NCBI GenBank assembly: GCA_030432255.1
Contig: JAUIHS010000009.1
Coordinates: 123,212 to 187,211, forward strand
Reading direction: 5' to 3'
Length of the DNA stretch: 64,000 bases
DNA from: Phycisphaerae bacterium
Lineage (GTDB): Bacteria > Planctomycetota > Phycisphaerae > Phycisphaerales > UBA1924
A program made the position numbers and the translations under genes. The notes below the pieces were generated by a model, which was not told the DNA's origin, ran no database searches, and saw nothing but the letters and a program-made list of their open reading frames with translations. Shown one piece after another: positions 1 to 8,691 of the stretch (its first letter is position 1; every line of letters begins with the position of its first letter).

Positions 1-104
1 TGCCCCAGTGAGCGGAGATGTCTTCGGAAGACGGCGCACAGCGGCTCGAAGATCGTGATGTCTTCGAGATTCGAGCGTGCCGAAGAGGCGGGGCGCAGAT
101 CCAT
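1..104 (-). CDS. N-terminal fragment of an unidentified minus-strand protein
   Basis: An open frame starts at the ATG whose complement is at 102-104 and runs off the left edge, giving 34 residues that begin MDLRPASSARSNLEDITIFE. A CTGGAG about nine bases upstream could be its ribosome binding site, and it lies 85 bases downstream of tRNA-Val on the same strand. The segment EPLCAVFRRHLRSLG resembles the start of Fur-family repressors, where an amphipathic helix precedes the winged helix, but with only the first turn visible this is a guess. The competing plus-strand frame across the same bases has no start signal and no recognisable motif. Confidence 0.45.
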   Translation of the reverse strand, partial: MDLRPASSARSNLEDITIFEPLCAVFRRHLRSLG

Positions 105-188
105 AGGCGAAACTCCAGCACGGCGCGGGGCACCTGCCCCGACTTGAGAACCACTTCCCCCACCCCCCCACACACACCCGGTCAGAAT

Positions 189-260
189 GGGCATGCCCGG
201 ACTCGAACCGGGAACCCCTCGCTTGTAAGGCGAGTGCTCTAGCCATTGAGCTACACGCCC
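189..260 (-). tRNA. tRNA-Val (anticodon UAC)
   Basis: The reverse complement folds as a 72-nt cloverleaf. The acceptor GGGCGTG pairs with CATGCCC, with one G-U. The anticodon stem is CTCGC/GCGAG with loop CTTACAA, so the anticodon is UAC, reading valine GUA. The T arm has the usual GGTTCGAGTCC core. CCA is not encoded. A TACAAT -10 box sits eight bases upstream of the predicted transcription start. Confidence 0.95.
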
Positions 261-274
261 CCATTCCGCTGGAT

Positions 275-280
275 ATTGTA
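275..280 (-). promoter_or_regulatory. -10 box of tRNA-Val promoter
   Basis: TACAAT on the minus strand, with the predicted transcription start near 268, about eight bases before the tRNA 5' end at 260. No good -35 hexamer is visible 17 bases upstream. Confidence 0.5.
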
Positions 281-281
281 G

Positions 282-1751
<1,470 letters not shown>

Positions 1752-1774
1752 CCGAACCAGTTCCGGAGACGGCA

Positions 1775-2635
1775 TTGCCGAATGACTCCATGTCGATCAG
1801 CGTCGCGCTCGAAACCACGCTTCTTGTTCACGGCATCCCTGTCGCGGAGGCGCCTGCGCTCAACCGGGAACTGGGTGAGATCATCCGTGCCAACGGGGCC
1901 GAACCGGCGCTCATCGGTGTGCACCATGGAACACCCGTTGCGGGCATGACTGATGGGCAACTCGACGACCTGCTCGCCGCGGATCATGTACCCAAGCTGA
2001 ACTCCGCGAACCTGGGCGTGGCGCTGCATGGAGGCGGGCATGGTGCGACGACGGTCAGTGCCACCATGGAGATCGCGGCGGGGCACGGCATTCGTGTCTT
2101 CGCGACGGGAGGACTGGGCGGCGTGCACTCCGGCTTCGGCGAGCACCTCGACATCAGTGCCGACCTGGCTGCGTTCACGCGCTTTCCGGTCGCCGTGGTG
2201 ACGGCGGGCGTCAAGTCCATCCTGGATGTCGCTTCAACGCGTGAGGCGCTGGAGACACTCGGCATTCCCGTGATCGGCTGGAAGACGGAGTCCTTTCCCG
2301 CGTTCTATCTGCGCGAGACAGACCTCGCTGTCGATGCCACCTTCACGGACATCGACGATCTCGCCGGGTATGTCGCTGACGAGTTGGAGCGGACCGGCCG
2401 CGGCATCGTGATTGCGAATCCGGTGCCTGAGGCGGATGAACTGGCGCGGGGCGACTGGGAGCGCTGGCTCGCCGAGGCGCGGGAGCGGGCGGCGGGTGCG
2501 GCGGGGCGCGATGCGACGCCGGCCCTGCTGGCGGCCCTTCATGAGCTGTCCGGGGGCGAGACGCTGCGTTGCAATCTGGCGCTGGTGCGTCACAACGCCG
2601 CCGTCGCGGCCCAGCTCTGCAAGTCCTTACAGTAA
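1775..2635 (+). CDS. psuG: pseudouridine-5'-phosphate glycosidase
   Basis: Cleaves pseudouridine 5'-phosphate to uracil and ribose 5-phosphate in pseudouridine salvage. The 286 residues cover the whole YeiN/PsuG fold. Recognisable pieces are ALETTLLVHGIP with the conserved glutamate, KLNSANLGVALHGGGHGATT with the conserved lysine, ATGGLGGVHSG, and DISADLAAF with a probable metal-binding aspartate. The start is TTG 1775, seven bases after GGAG; ATG 1790 is in frame but has no ribosome binding site. No PsuK-type pseudouridine kinase is adjacent, so the substrate must be phosphorylated by a protein encoded elsewhere. A gap of 312 bases follows. Confidence 0.93.
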   Translation: MPNDSMSISVALETTLLVHGIPVAEAPALNRELGEIIRANGAEPALIGVHHGTPVAGMTDGQLDDLLAADHVPKLNSANLGVALHGGGHGATTVSATMEIAAGHGIRVFATGGLGGVHSGFGEHLDISADLAAFTRFPVAVVTAGVKSILDVASTREALETLGIPVIGWKTESFPAFYLRETDLAVDATFTDIDDLAGYVADELERTGRGIVIANPVPEADELARGDWERWLAEARERAAGAAGRDATPALLAALHELSGGETLRCNLALVRHNAAVAAQLCKSLQ

Positions 2636-2684
2636 CCTGATTTATGCTTTTTTCTTGACAACCGGTGCCTTTCTCCACTTTGAC

Positions 2685-2848
2685 GTGCGCATGAATGGGT
2701 GACGTTGTCTCTCTGACAGTGCACAGGGCATCCGTGTTCAGAAAGGACGCCCGAAAAATTCCATCTCGAAAGCTTCCCTCCTACCGATCGCAGTACGGGT
2801 CGGTCCGGCAACCAGGAAAAGGCGTCGGACGGCCCGTGCTGCTTTTTT
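2685..2848 (+). ncRNA. candidate structured RNA in the psuG-nuclease gap
   Basis: The 2636-2947 gap has no coding frame with a start signal, but three hairpins in series can be drawn on the plus strand. GTGCGC (2685-2690) pairs with GTGCAC (2719-2724). GGGCATCC (2726-2733) pairs with GGACGCCC (2745-2752) with one mismatch. The 14-base arm 2793-2806 pairs with 2827-2839 and is followed by six T. TTGACA at 2655-2660 would be a -35 box, but no TAnnnT hexamer lies at the right distance. It could be a free-standing RNA, the 3' untranslated region of psuG, or a leader attenuator for the downstream gene. It does not match SRP, GEMM, 6S or cobalamin motifs by eye. Confidence 0.4.
2793..2848 (+). terminator. 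strong intrinsic terminator
   Basis: Arm 2793-2806 pairs with 2827-2839 over 13 pairs, with one bulged G and two G-U pairs. The loop is 20 bases and a run of six T occupies 2843-2848. It ends transcription arriving from psuG or from the candidate RNA. Confidence 0.75.
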
Positions 2849-2890
2849 GGGTCCCGCACCTGGGATCCATGTCGGGGAATGACCGATTCC

Positions 2891-2906
2891 GCCCCTATGA
2901 TGGGGC
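2891..2906 (+). promoter_or_regulatory. palindrome enclosing a -10 box
   Basis: GCCCC (2891-2895) and GGGGC (2902-2906) form an inverted repeat exactly around TATGAT (2896-2901). This is the best -10 box for the nuclease-fold gene at 2948, predicting a leader of about 40 bases that includes the AAGGAG site. A second small repeat, GGAAT/ATTCC, lies just upstream. The arrangement looks like an operator over the promoter. Confidence 0.45.
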
Positions 2907-2947
2907 TGCGTCCCTATTCCCCATGACATCGGAAGGAGTTCGTTTCG

Positions 2948-4450
2948 ATGCCGATGCTTCTCACTGCCGTTGCGTCCGTTGCCCTGCTCAGCCCCGCCGC
3001 CGTCAGCATTGATGGTGATTTCCAGGAGTGGGATGTCGTCCCGACCCTGGCCACCGACCCTGCCGGCGATGCGTCCGGGGCCTTCGATGTCACCAGCGTG
3101 AAGGCGGTAGGCCGAGGCTCCGAACTCAGCATCTTCTTCGACATCGGCCAGACGCTGAACTACCAGTCGGGCAACCCCGGCGACGGCACACTGATCATCA
3201 CGCTGGCTGTCGACGGGGGCGACACTGTGGCATTCAACATGCGCAGCCGCGCCTTCACCGTGAACGGCGCCTCGGCACCATGGACTGCCGTCAACTTCAA
3301 TGGTGCTCCGACCTATGCCGATTCGGCGTTTGAGATGCGCTTCGACCTCGGCGCGCAGGGCGCTGCAGCCGGTGTCGACGTCACGGTCTCGTTCGCAGGT
3401 TCCGATGCCGTCGCGCCCGCCACAGTCACGATGGGCCCCGGCAAGGCGGTGCCGTCCGAGCGGTCGGCCGATCGCGGGAGCGACACCTCATTCCGCATCG
3501 TCAATCTGAACACGCTCCAGAGCGGCCTGACCGATGGCGGCCGAGGCCCCCTGCTGGCGCGGCTCATCGATGCGGTCGATGCCGACGTCTATGACTTCCA
3601 GGAGGAGTGGGACAACAGCGAGGCGCAGATCGCAGCGGCGATGCAGGCGGCCGACCCCCACGGTGATGGTGCTGCCTGGAACATCGCCAAGAACAGCGGC
3701 ACCGTGATCGCGAGCCGAAGCGCACTCATCCCGATCCCGGTCCAGAACAGCAAGTATGTCGCCGCGGTCGTGGACCTGCCCGCGGGACCGGTCGCCGTCT
3801 TCTCGATCCACCTGAAGTGCTGCGGCTTCACGGGTTCCTCGGAGGACAACCAGCGGAACTTCGAGACGAACCAGATCATCCAGACCATCTCGCAGTTCCG
3901 TTTCGGCAACCTCGGCGAGAACCTGGTTCCGTACGCGGATGTTCCCGTGGTCGTCACCGGTGACTGGAACCTCGTCGGCTCGCGCACACCGTTGACCTAC
4001 TTCGAGAATGACGCCGGCTTGCAGCGTCTCGACGCCGAGCACCTGGCAAGCGACGACATCTTCACGTGGCGGAATGCCAACAGCAGCTTCACACCCGGAT
4101 ACCTCGACCTGATGGCGCACAGTCCGGATCTGACGCCGCGAAATCGCTACGTGCTCGATACGTCGTCGCTCCAGGGTGAGACGCTGACAGAGATGGGCCT
4201 GCTCGCGGGCGACAGCAACGGCAGTGATCACCTCATGGTGGTCGGAGACTTCACGTTCGGGCCGTACCCGGCCTGCCCCGGCGACGTCTCGGGCGATGGA
4301 ACGGTCAACTTCGAGGACCTCAACGAACTTCTCCAGTTCTGGTCTGTGTCCGTGATCCCCGGTGACAGCGGTGATCTCGACGGCAATGGCACCGTCGACT
4401 TCGGCGACCTCAACGAACTGCTCGAGTACTGGGACACGACCTGCGAGTGA
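2948..4450 (+). CDS. secreted endonuclease/exonuclease/phosphatase-fold protein with dockerin-like tail
   Basis: A 500-residue exported protein. A short hydrophobic signal (MPMLLTAVASVALL) is followed by a beta-rich domain of about 150 residues that begins at SIDGDFQEWD. An endonuclease/exonuclease/phosphatase domain spans roughly 180-435: RIVNLNTL, FQEEWDNSE with the metal-binding glutamate, SIHLKCCG, VVVTGDWNL and the terminal SDHLMVV with the catalytic Asp-His. The C-terminus carries paired calcium loops (GDVSGDGTVNFEDLNELL and GDLDGNGTVDFGDLNELL), the dockerin-like tail typical of exported planctomycete proteins. GGAAGGAG lies nine bases before the ATG. The likely role is a secreted nuclease or phosphodiesterase; substrate is unknown. 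The stop overlaps the start of the next gene by four bases. Confidence 0.85.
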   Translation: MPMLLTAVASVALLSPAAVSIDGDFQEWDVVPTLATDPAGDASGAFDVTSVKAVGRGSELSIFFDIGQTLNYQSGNPGDGTLIITLAVDGGDTVAFNMRSRAFTVNGASAPWTAVNFNGAPTYADSAFEMRFDLGAQGAAAGVDVTVSFAGSDAVAPATVTMGPGKAVPSERSADRGSDTSFRIVNLNTLQSGLTDGGRGPLLARLIDAVDADVYDFQEEWDNSEAQIAAAMQAADPHGDGAAWNIAKNSGTVIASRSALIPIPVQNSKYVAAVVDLPAGPVAVFSIHLKCCGFTGSSEDNQRNFETNQIIQTISQFRFGNLGENLVPYADVPVVVTGDWNLVGSRTPLTYFENDAGLQRLDAEHLASDDIFTWRNANSSFTPGYLDLMAHSPDLTPRNRYVLDTSSLQGETLTEMGLLAGDSNGSDHLMVVGDFTFGPYPACPGDVSGDGTVNFEDLNELLQFWSVSVIPGDSGDLDGNGTVDFGDLNELLEYWDTTCE

Positions 4451-5343
4451 GCGGACAGCCGATGCAGCGATTGCGGCGGATGCTGAATCCCGAACGGCGC
4501 CTGGTGCGCTGGATCCGGAAGTCGACGCTGCTGCTCCTGCTCCTGCTGCTCGTCCTCTATCCGAACCCGGCCCTGCTGGTCCGCAACATCGACCACTGGG
4601 TCCACCTGAACCAGCTTCCCGATCCGCACGCGCCGGCACTTGACGCGTTCGCGGCTGACCTCGCTCCACATCTTCATGATGTCGAATCGGATGCGCGAGC
4701 GCTTCAGATTGTCGAGTGGTACGTTCTCGAGGCGCTGCCGTATGCCTGGGACTGGGACACCTGGGGCGTTGCCGACTACGTGCCGACTGTCGATGAGGCG
4801 GTTGCCAGGGGACAGGAGGACTGCGACGGCCAGGCAGTCGTCGCGGCCGCGCTCCTCCGGCGCTTCGGGTACGAGGCCCACCTCAAGACCGATGGTGCGC
4901 ACGTCTGGGTCTGGACGCCGGGTGGCGAGACGATGTCGCCTTCAGTGACGACTTCCGGTCGGTCGTTGGTCAGTGCCGACGAGGGTGGTTCTCACGTTGA
5001 CTTCAGTGCCATCCTGCACCCCGGAGCGCTGCTGGTGGACTGGCCCACGGCACTGGCGTACGGGTTGCATGTCTTTCCGTTATGGCGCGAACTGGTGATC
5101 GTCATCGGTCTCTGGTTGTGCCTGGTGAGCACCGAGGCAAGCCGGCGGCGCGATGTGCTCTGCGCTGCGGGCCTGGTGCTGGCGCTTCTCGGCCTGCGTG
5201 CCGCGGGCGGCATCGACGATCGAATTCAGGGCGCCCTTGTCGCGTGGCTCTCATTCGGCTGCATGGCGGCCACGATCTGGCTGGCCGGCCGTCGCCGGCT
5301 CAGGCTGCCGTCTTCCGGCATGCCCACTCCTCGGCAAGCGTGA
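4447..5343 (+). CDS. membrane protein with transglutaminase-like domain
   Basis: A 298-residue protein that starts at GTG inside the preceding stop codon (GTGA overlap), so the two are translationally coupled. A leucine-rich membrane anchor (residues 26-38) precedes a periplasmic transglutaminase-like core. The core has EDCDGQAVVAAALLRR (catalytic Cys) and a downstream HVWVW histidine. Two or three C-terminal membrane helices follow (around residues 205-285). Proteins of this class are cysteine-protease-fold enzymes acting at the envelope; the substrate is unknown. Its 3' end overlaps the convergent sensor kinase by 44 bases. Pairing with a secreted nuclease-fold protein gives no clear pathway. 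Confidence 0.75.
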   Translation: MSGQPMQRLRRMLNPERRLVRWIRKSTLLLLLLLLVLYPNPALLVRNIDHWVHLNQLPDPHAPALDAFAADLAPHLHDVESDARALQIVEWYVLEALPYAWDWDTWGVADYVPTVDEAVARGQEDCDGQAVVAAALLRRFGYEAHLKTDGAHVWVWTPGGETMSPSVTTSGRSLVSADEGGSHVDFSAILHPGALLVDWPTALAYGLHVFPLWRELVIVIGLWLCLVSTEASRRRDVLCAAGLVLALLGLRAAGGIDDRIQGALVAWLSFGCMAATIWLAGRRRLRLPSSGMPTPRQA

Positions 5344-7132
5344 TGAGTTGTTTCCGGTCGATGGGCTTGGTGGCGAACTCATCGCACCCGGCCTCCATGC
5401 ACCGTTCCCGATCGCCGGACATCGCGTGTGCCGTGAGCGCAATGATCGGCCCGGCATAGGACTCATCGCGCAGGGTTCGGGTTGCCGTGTAGCCATCCAT
5501 CTCGGGCATCTGCATGTCCATGAAGATGACATCGAAGGGCGTTCCAGCGGTGCGTTGCTCGAGGGCGGCTTCGAGAGCGAGTCGGCCGTTCTCGACCATG
5601 GTGACATCTGCACCCGCCTTCTTGAGCATGAACCGGATCAGGCGCTGGTTGTCCGGTCCATCCTCGGCGACCAGGATCCTGAGGCCTTCCAACTGAGCGG
5701 CATTCTGCGCGGGTGCAGCTTCCTTCTTCGCGCGTTCAGGCGACGCCGCGAGCATCGACACGTCATCCAGTACACCGGTCGCGCACGTGAAGACGAAGGT
5801 GGCTCCTGTGCCCACCTCGCTGCGGACCTTGATGTCTCCGCCGAGCAGGCGGGCCAGTTCGCGCGAGATGGACAGCCCGAGACCGGTCCCGCCGAAACGA
5901 CGGGCCATCGAGTTGTCCGACTGCTGGAAGGGCTGAAAGAGCCTCTCCGCGTCAGCCTCGTCGAGCCCGACTCCGGTATCGATCACCGCGAAACGCATCA
6001 GTTCAGCATCACGGTCGCAACTGAGGACCAGTTGAACCGATCCCGTGCGAGTGAACTTGACAGCGTTGCCCACCAGGTTGAGCAGAACCTGACGGAGCCG
6101 TGTCGGGTCGCTGACGATGCGCTCCGGGATCTCACGCGCCACTTCGACCTCGATCACAACGCCCTTCGCAGCAGCGCGCGCCATGGACGTCGTGACCACA
6201 TCGGCGACAATCTTCAGCGGGTAGCACTCGATCTGCTCAACGCGCATCTCGGAGGCATCCAGTTTGGAGAGATCGAGAATCTCGTTGATGATCTCGACGA
6301 GATGACGACCGTTGCGACGGATCGTTTCGAGGGCGTCCTTCTGCTCGGAGGGAGTCTTCGCCTCCTCAACGACATCGGTGTAGCCGAGGATGGCGGTCAT
6401 CGGCGTCCGGATCTCATGGCTCATGTTCGCGAGGAACGCCGTCTTGCAGCGGTTGGCTTCCTCGGCCCGCGCCAGCGCTTCATGCAGTTCGTGCGTTCGC
6501 TCCTCGACGGTCTGCTCAATGCCCGCCTCGCGCTCCGCGTTCTCACGCATGTCGGCCAGGCCGCGGCGAACGGAGACGACGAGCACAAGGTCTTCAAAGA
6601 CGACCCAGGCAGCGTGTTCCAGCCAGAGCCAGTTGGAGGCATCCAGTGTGCCGAAGACCGACTCGGGCCAGAAGAGGCCGCGGATGCAGTGATCCGCCGC
6701 TATGACGACTGTTGCGGTCAGCAGGACTCCGATGTCCCGGTAGAACGCAAGGAATGCGATGGAGACGAAGACGTGGAAGTGCGTCTCGATGCGACCACCC
6801 ATGAGATGGATGAGCAGGGCCGAGAAGGCCATCTGCGCGGCGGCGATGACATGGCGTGTCAGGACATGACCACGGAAGCGCCACACCATGAAGACGGGAC
6901 CCGCAGCAAGGACGCCACCCAGCAGGACGGCTGCCCACACATGTGTGTGCACGTGGCTCGTAGCGCCGATCCATGTTCTCGGCGAGATGAGGAACGCTGC
7001 GAGGATTCCCGCGATCCACTGGACGACCATGAGTCCGGCGAAGACCACATCGGTGTTGCGCGCCAGCCTGGCGCGTTCCGCCTGCATCAGGGAAGCGGCA
7101 CGCTCTCGGATATCGGCGGTGGTCGGTGTCAA
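5300..7132 (-). CDS. hybrid sensor histidine kinase with receiver domain
   Basis: A 610-residue membrane kinase. Five or six helices occupy about residues 25-200, with a conserved patch GGRIETHFHVFVS that could bind a ligand or metal. A coiled linker follows, then the dimerisation box FLANMSHEIRTPM with phosphoacceptor His near residue 239. The ATPase domain has NLVGNAVKFT, DTGVGLD and GGTGLGLSIS. A C-terminal receiver has ILVAEDGPDNQ and VIFMDMQMPEMDG, with the phosphoacceptor Asp near 537. The start is TTG 7132, whose bases overlap the stop of the RedB-like gene, so the two form one transcript. No output regulator is adjacent. Confidence 0.9.
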   Translation of the reverse strand: MTPTTADIRERAASLMQAERARLARNTDVVFAGLMVVQWIAGILAAFLISPRTWIGATSHVHTHVWAAVLLGGVLAAGPVFMVWRFRGHVLTRHVIAAAQMAFSALLIHLMGGRIETHFHVFVSIAFLAFYRDIGVLLTATVVIAADHCIRGLFWPESVFGTLDASNWLWLEHAAWVVFEDLVLVVSVRRGLADMRENAEREAGIEQTVEERTHELHEALARAEEANRCKTAFLANMSHEIRTPMTAILGYTDVVEEAKTPSEQKDALETIRRNGRHLVEIINEILDLSKLDASEMRVEQIECYPLKIVADVVTTSMARAAAKGVVIEVEVAREIPERIVSDPTRLRQVLLNLVGNAVKFTRTGSVQLVLSCDRDAELMRFAVIDTGVGLDEADAERLFQPFQQSDNSMARRFGGTGLGLSISRELARLLGGDIKVRSEVGTGATFVFTCATGVLDDVSMLAASPERAKKEAAPAQNAAQLEGLRILVAEDGPDNQRLIRFMLKKAGADVTMVENGRLALEAALEQRTAGTPFDVIFMDMQMPEMDGYTATRTLRDESYAGPIIALTAHAMSGDRERCMEAGCDEFATKPIDRKQLITLAEEWACRKTAA

Positions 7133-7722
7133 GAGTCACCGCCCGTCCGGCACTCACCCAGCGGGCAGCCGAATACCGGGTTCTCCGCGGGTTCGAAGCG
7201 CTCCTCGCGGAGGAGTTGTGTCAGTGTCCTGCGTCCGACGTTGTTGCCTTCATGGGCACGAGCCGATGTCACGCCTCCGTGAAAGAGACAATGTCCCTTC
7301 CGGTCATAGAGCACGACTGTCCCGGAAGTGGTGGCACTGAAGGACGCGGCCATCTGTCCGCCGCGATCAACGTGCAGACTCGCGCCCTCCAGCCGCTCCG
7401 CACGTTCGCGCAGGTCGGTCTCGGTCCACGCATCGGGCTCACCGTGTGGGCAGTAGAAGCAGACGTGAAGGTCGACGTCGGTGGACGCGTCGAGGAGCAG
7501 TCGCTGGAGTTCTGCGAGTGTTGCGTGAGAGCAGGCGCAGCGCGGATGCAGCAGCACGACCATGGTGGGGCGTGCGGTGTCGGCGGCGAGGCCAGCCTCC
7601 ACGGGCCACGAGACGGGAACCGTCTCCTGCGGCCCCGACTGATTGCTGTAGCGCAGGAGAAACCCGAACCCGGTGATGACCAGGAGAATCCAGCCGGGCA
7701 GGATGTAACCGACCACTTTCAT
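7129..7722 (-). CDS. RedB-like membrane-anchored thioredoxin-fold protein
   Basis: About 197 residues from ATG 7722, which has GAGGG nine bases upstream; an in-frame ATG at 7761 adds 13 residues but has no such site. One N-terminal helix (KVVGYILPGWILLVITGFGF) anchors a periplasmic domain containing HPRCACSHATLAEL, a thioredoxin-like fold with a CxC rather than CxxC motif. Further cysteines occur in VCFYCPHG and near the C-terminus (FGCPLGEC). The pattern fits the small RedB family; the biochemical role of that family is not known to me. It overlaps the downstream sensor kinase gene by four bases, so it may supply or modulate a redox signal for the kinase. Confidence 0.7.
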   Translation of the reverse strand: MKVVGYILPGWILLVITGFGFLLRYSNQSGPQETVPVSWPVEAGLAADTARPTMVVLLHPRCACSHATLAELQRLLLDASTDVDLHVCFYCPHGEPDAWTETDLRERAERLEGASLHVDRGGQMAASFSATTSGTVVLYDRKGHCLFHGGVTSARAHEGNNVGRRTLTQLLREERFEPAENPVFGCPLGECRTGGDS

Positions 7723-7855
7723 CGCGGGCAGCCCTCGTCGTGGAGGTTGCGGAGACGCCATATGTGTGGATCGGCAGGCCGTCGGGACTCGTTCATCGGA
7801 AGTTGTCAGGTGGCCCCACACGAATCCGGCGGACAGCGCCGGTTCTCGGACTGCA

Positions 7856-7884
7856 TTGCTGGTCGCATCACCCGCAGATATACT
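7856..7884 (+). promoter_or_regulatory. promoter of tRNA-Ser
   Basis: TTGCTG (7856-7861) and TATACT (7879-7884) are separated by 17 bases. The predicted start is near 7891, four bases before the mature tRNA. This is among the best-formed promoters in the window. Confidence 0.75.
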
Positions 7885-7894
7885 TCCGGACCCT

Positions 7895-7981
7895 GGAGAG
7901 GTGGCAGAGCGGCTGAATGCGCCGGTCTCGAAAACCGGTAGTCTCGCAAGAGGCTCGGGGGTTCGAATCCCCCCCTCTCCG
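7895..7981 (+). tRNA. tRNA-Ser (anticodon CGA)
   Basis: An 87-nt class II tRNA. The acceptor GGAGAGG pairs with CCTCTCC plus discriminator G. The anticodon stem is CCGGT/ACCGG around CTCGAAA, so the anticodon is CGA, reading UCG. A long variable arm (TCTCGCAAGAGG region) and a GGTTCGAATCC T loop are present. CCA is not encoded. Confidence 0.96.
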
Positions 7982-7995
7982 TTCAGACTGAGGAG

Positions 7996-8025
7996 CGCCC
8001 TTCACCGCCGTGAGGGGCGTTTTTT
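7996..8025 (+). terminator. intrinsic terminator of tRNA-Ser
   Basis: CGCCCTTCAC (7996-8005) pairs with GTGAGGGGCG (8010-8019) with one T-G pair, loop CGCC, followed by six T. It lies 14 bases after the tRNA. Confidence 0.85.
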
Positions 8026-8079
8026 GTGAATTCAAGCCGCGCCGCCCCGCTTCCCGCTCCCGGCCCACTGCGGACCTGA

Positions 8080-8691
8080 TCAGCGGTCTCGCCGTTCACC
8101 CGAGAGCACGCGCAGTGGTTGCATTGCGGAGGCCAGATCAAGGCGTGCGAGCAGAGTCGGCGAATACCACCCGAATGGGCCGAGTCGGAACGTCTCGTGC
8201 GCTGACTCGACAATGTTGTCCCCGAAGGCATCCAGCATGTCGAGGAGGAGCGTGCCCTGCCAGAAGTCGTCCTTCGCGAGGAAGGCGAGGGAGCCTTCCG
8301 GAGTGATGCGTCGACGGAACTTGTAGAGGACGTCATACCCGCCGTCGTCTCGAGGCGTGGTCGAGACGATCTGCACATCACTGAGTTCCATCCGAAGTTT
8401 CACATTCAGGTTGCCCAGGCCTGGTACGACGTGCATGCATGTTGACGGATCGAGCACTTCACCTCCGTCGATTGCGAATGCGCGGAGGGTGGCGAGCCTG
8501 ACTTCCTTCAGGCTGGGAGCGCTGTAGTCGTCGGGCACAACAAGCTTCCCCCGCTCCTTGTCCAGGAGAGCCCATTCCCGCTCGGAGAACAGCGCCTGAA
8601 TCGCCGCGGCTTCCAGTTGCACCTTGCGGAGTGAGACATGCAGAAGCATGAGTTCGCCTGCAGCAGTTTTGGCGTCACTCGGAAGCGACAC
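8080..8691 (-). CDS. C-terminal part of a frameshifted exported protein
   Basis: A 203-residue frame in which the codon bias and composition of the preceding large gene continue. Read upstream of its nominal start, the same frame gives alanine/glutamate-rich sequence (LLAAESAQEAEQIAAAVV) without a start signal. This shows it is the distal part of the gene beginning at 11030, not an independent gene. Visible elements are LMLLHVSLRKVQLEAAAI, a leucine-rich helical stretch, and a beta-rich end (DGGYDVLYKFRR). No family is recognised. If a base has been lost near 8735-8755, the intact product would be about 970-980 residues. Confidence 0.55.
   Translation of the reverse strand: MSLPSDAKTAAGELMLLHVSLRKVQLEAAAIQALFSEREWALLDKERGKLVVPDDYSAPSLKEVRLATLRAFAIDGGEVLDPSTCMHVVPGLGNLNVKLRMELSDVQIVSTTPRDDGGYDVLYKFRRRITPEGSLAFLAKDDFWQGTLLLDMLDAFGDNIVESAHETFRLGPFGWYSPTLLARLDLASAMQPLRVLSGERRDR

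Noticed and set aside
161..185. C-rich stretch near tRNA-Val as a fifth heptad tract
   Set aside because: Too short and close to a C homopolymer; no convincing 7-base period.
2655..2660. TTGACA as -35 box of the candidate RNA
   Set aside because: No TAnnnT hexamer lies 15-19 bases downstream, so I did not call a promoter.
2685..2848. Known RNA classes (SRP RNA, GEMM cyclic di-GMP riboswitch, 6S)
   Set aside because: The SRP loop GGAAGCAGCC and the GEMM conserved loops are absent; the fold does not show a 6S central bubble by eye.
3488..4669. 393-codon minus-strand frame across the nuclease-fold gene
   Set aside because: Antisense shadow of a gene with intact domain motifs; composition is Arg/Gly/Val-rich with no motif.
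5153..7282. 709-codon plus-strand open frame
   Set aside because: It is antisense to the sensor kinase, whose motifs are complete; the frame is open because of GC-rich codon use and has no family motif or ribosome binding site.
8036..8070. CCGCTT/CCGCTC run downstream of the frameshifted gene as a heptad tract
   Set aside because: Only two or three loose units; not distinguishable from GC-rich background.
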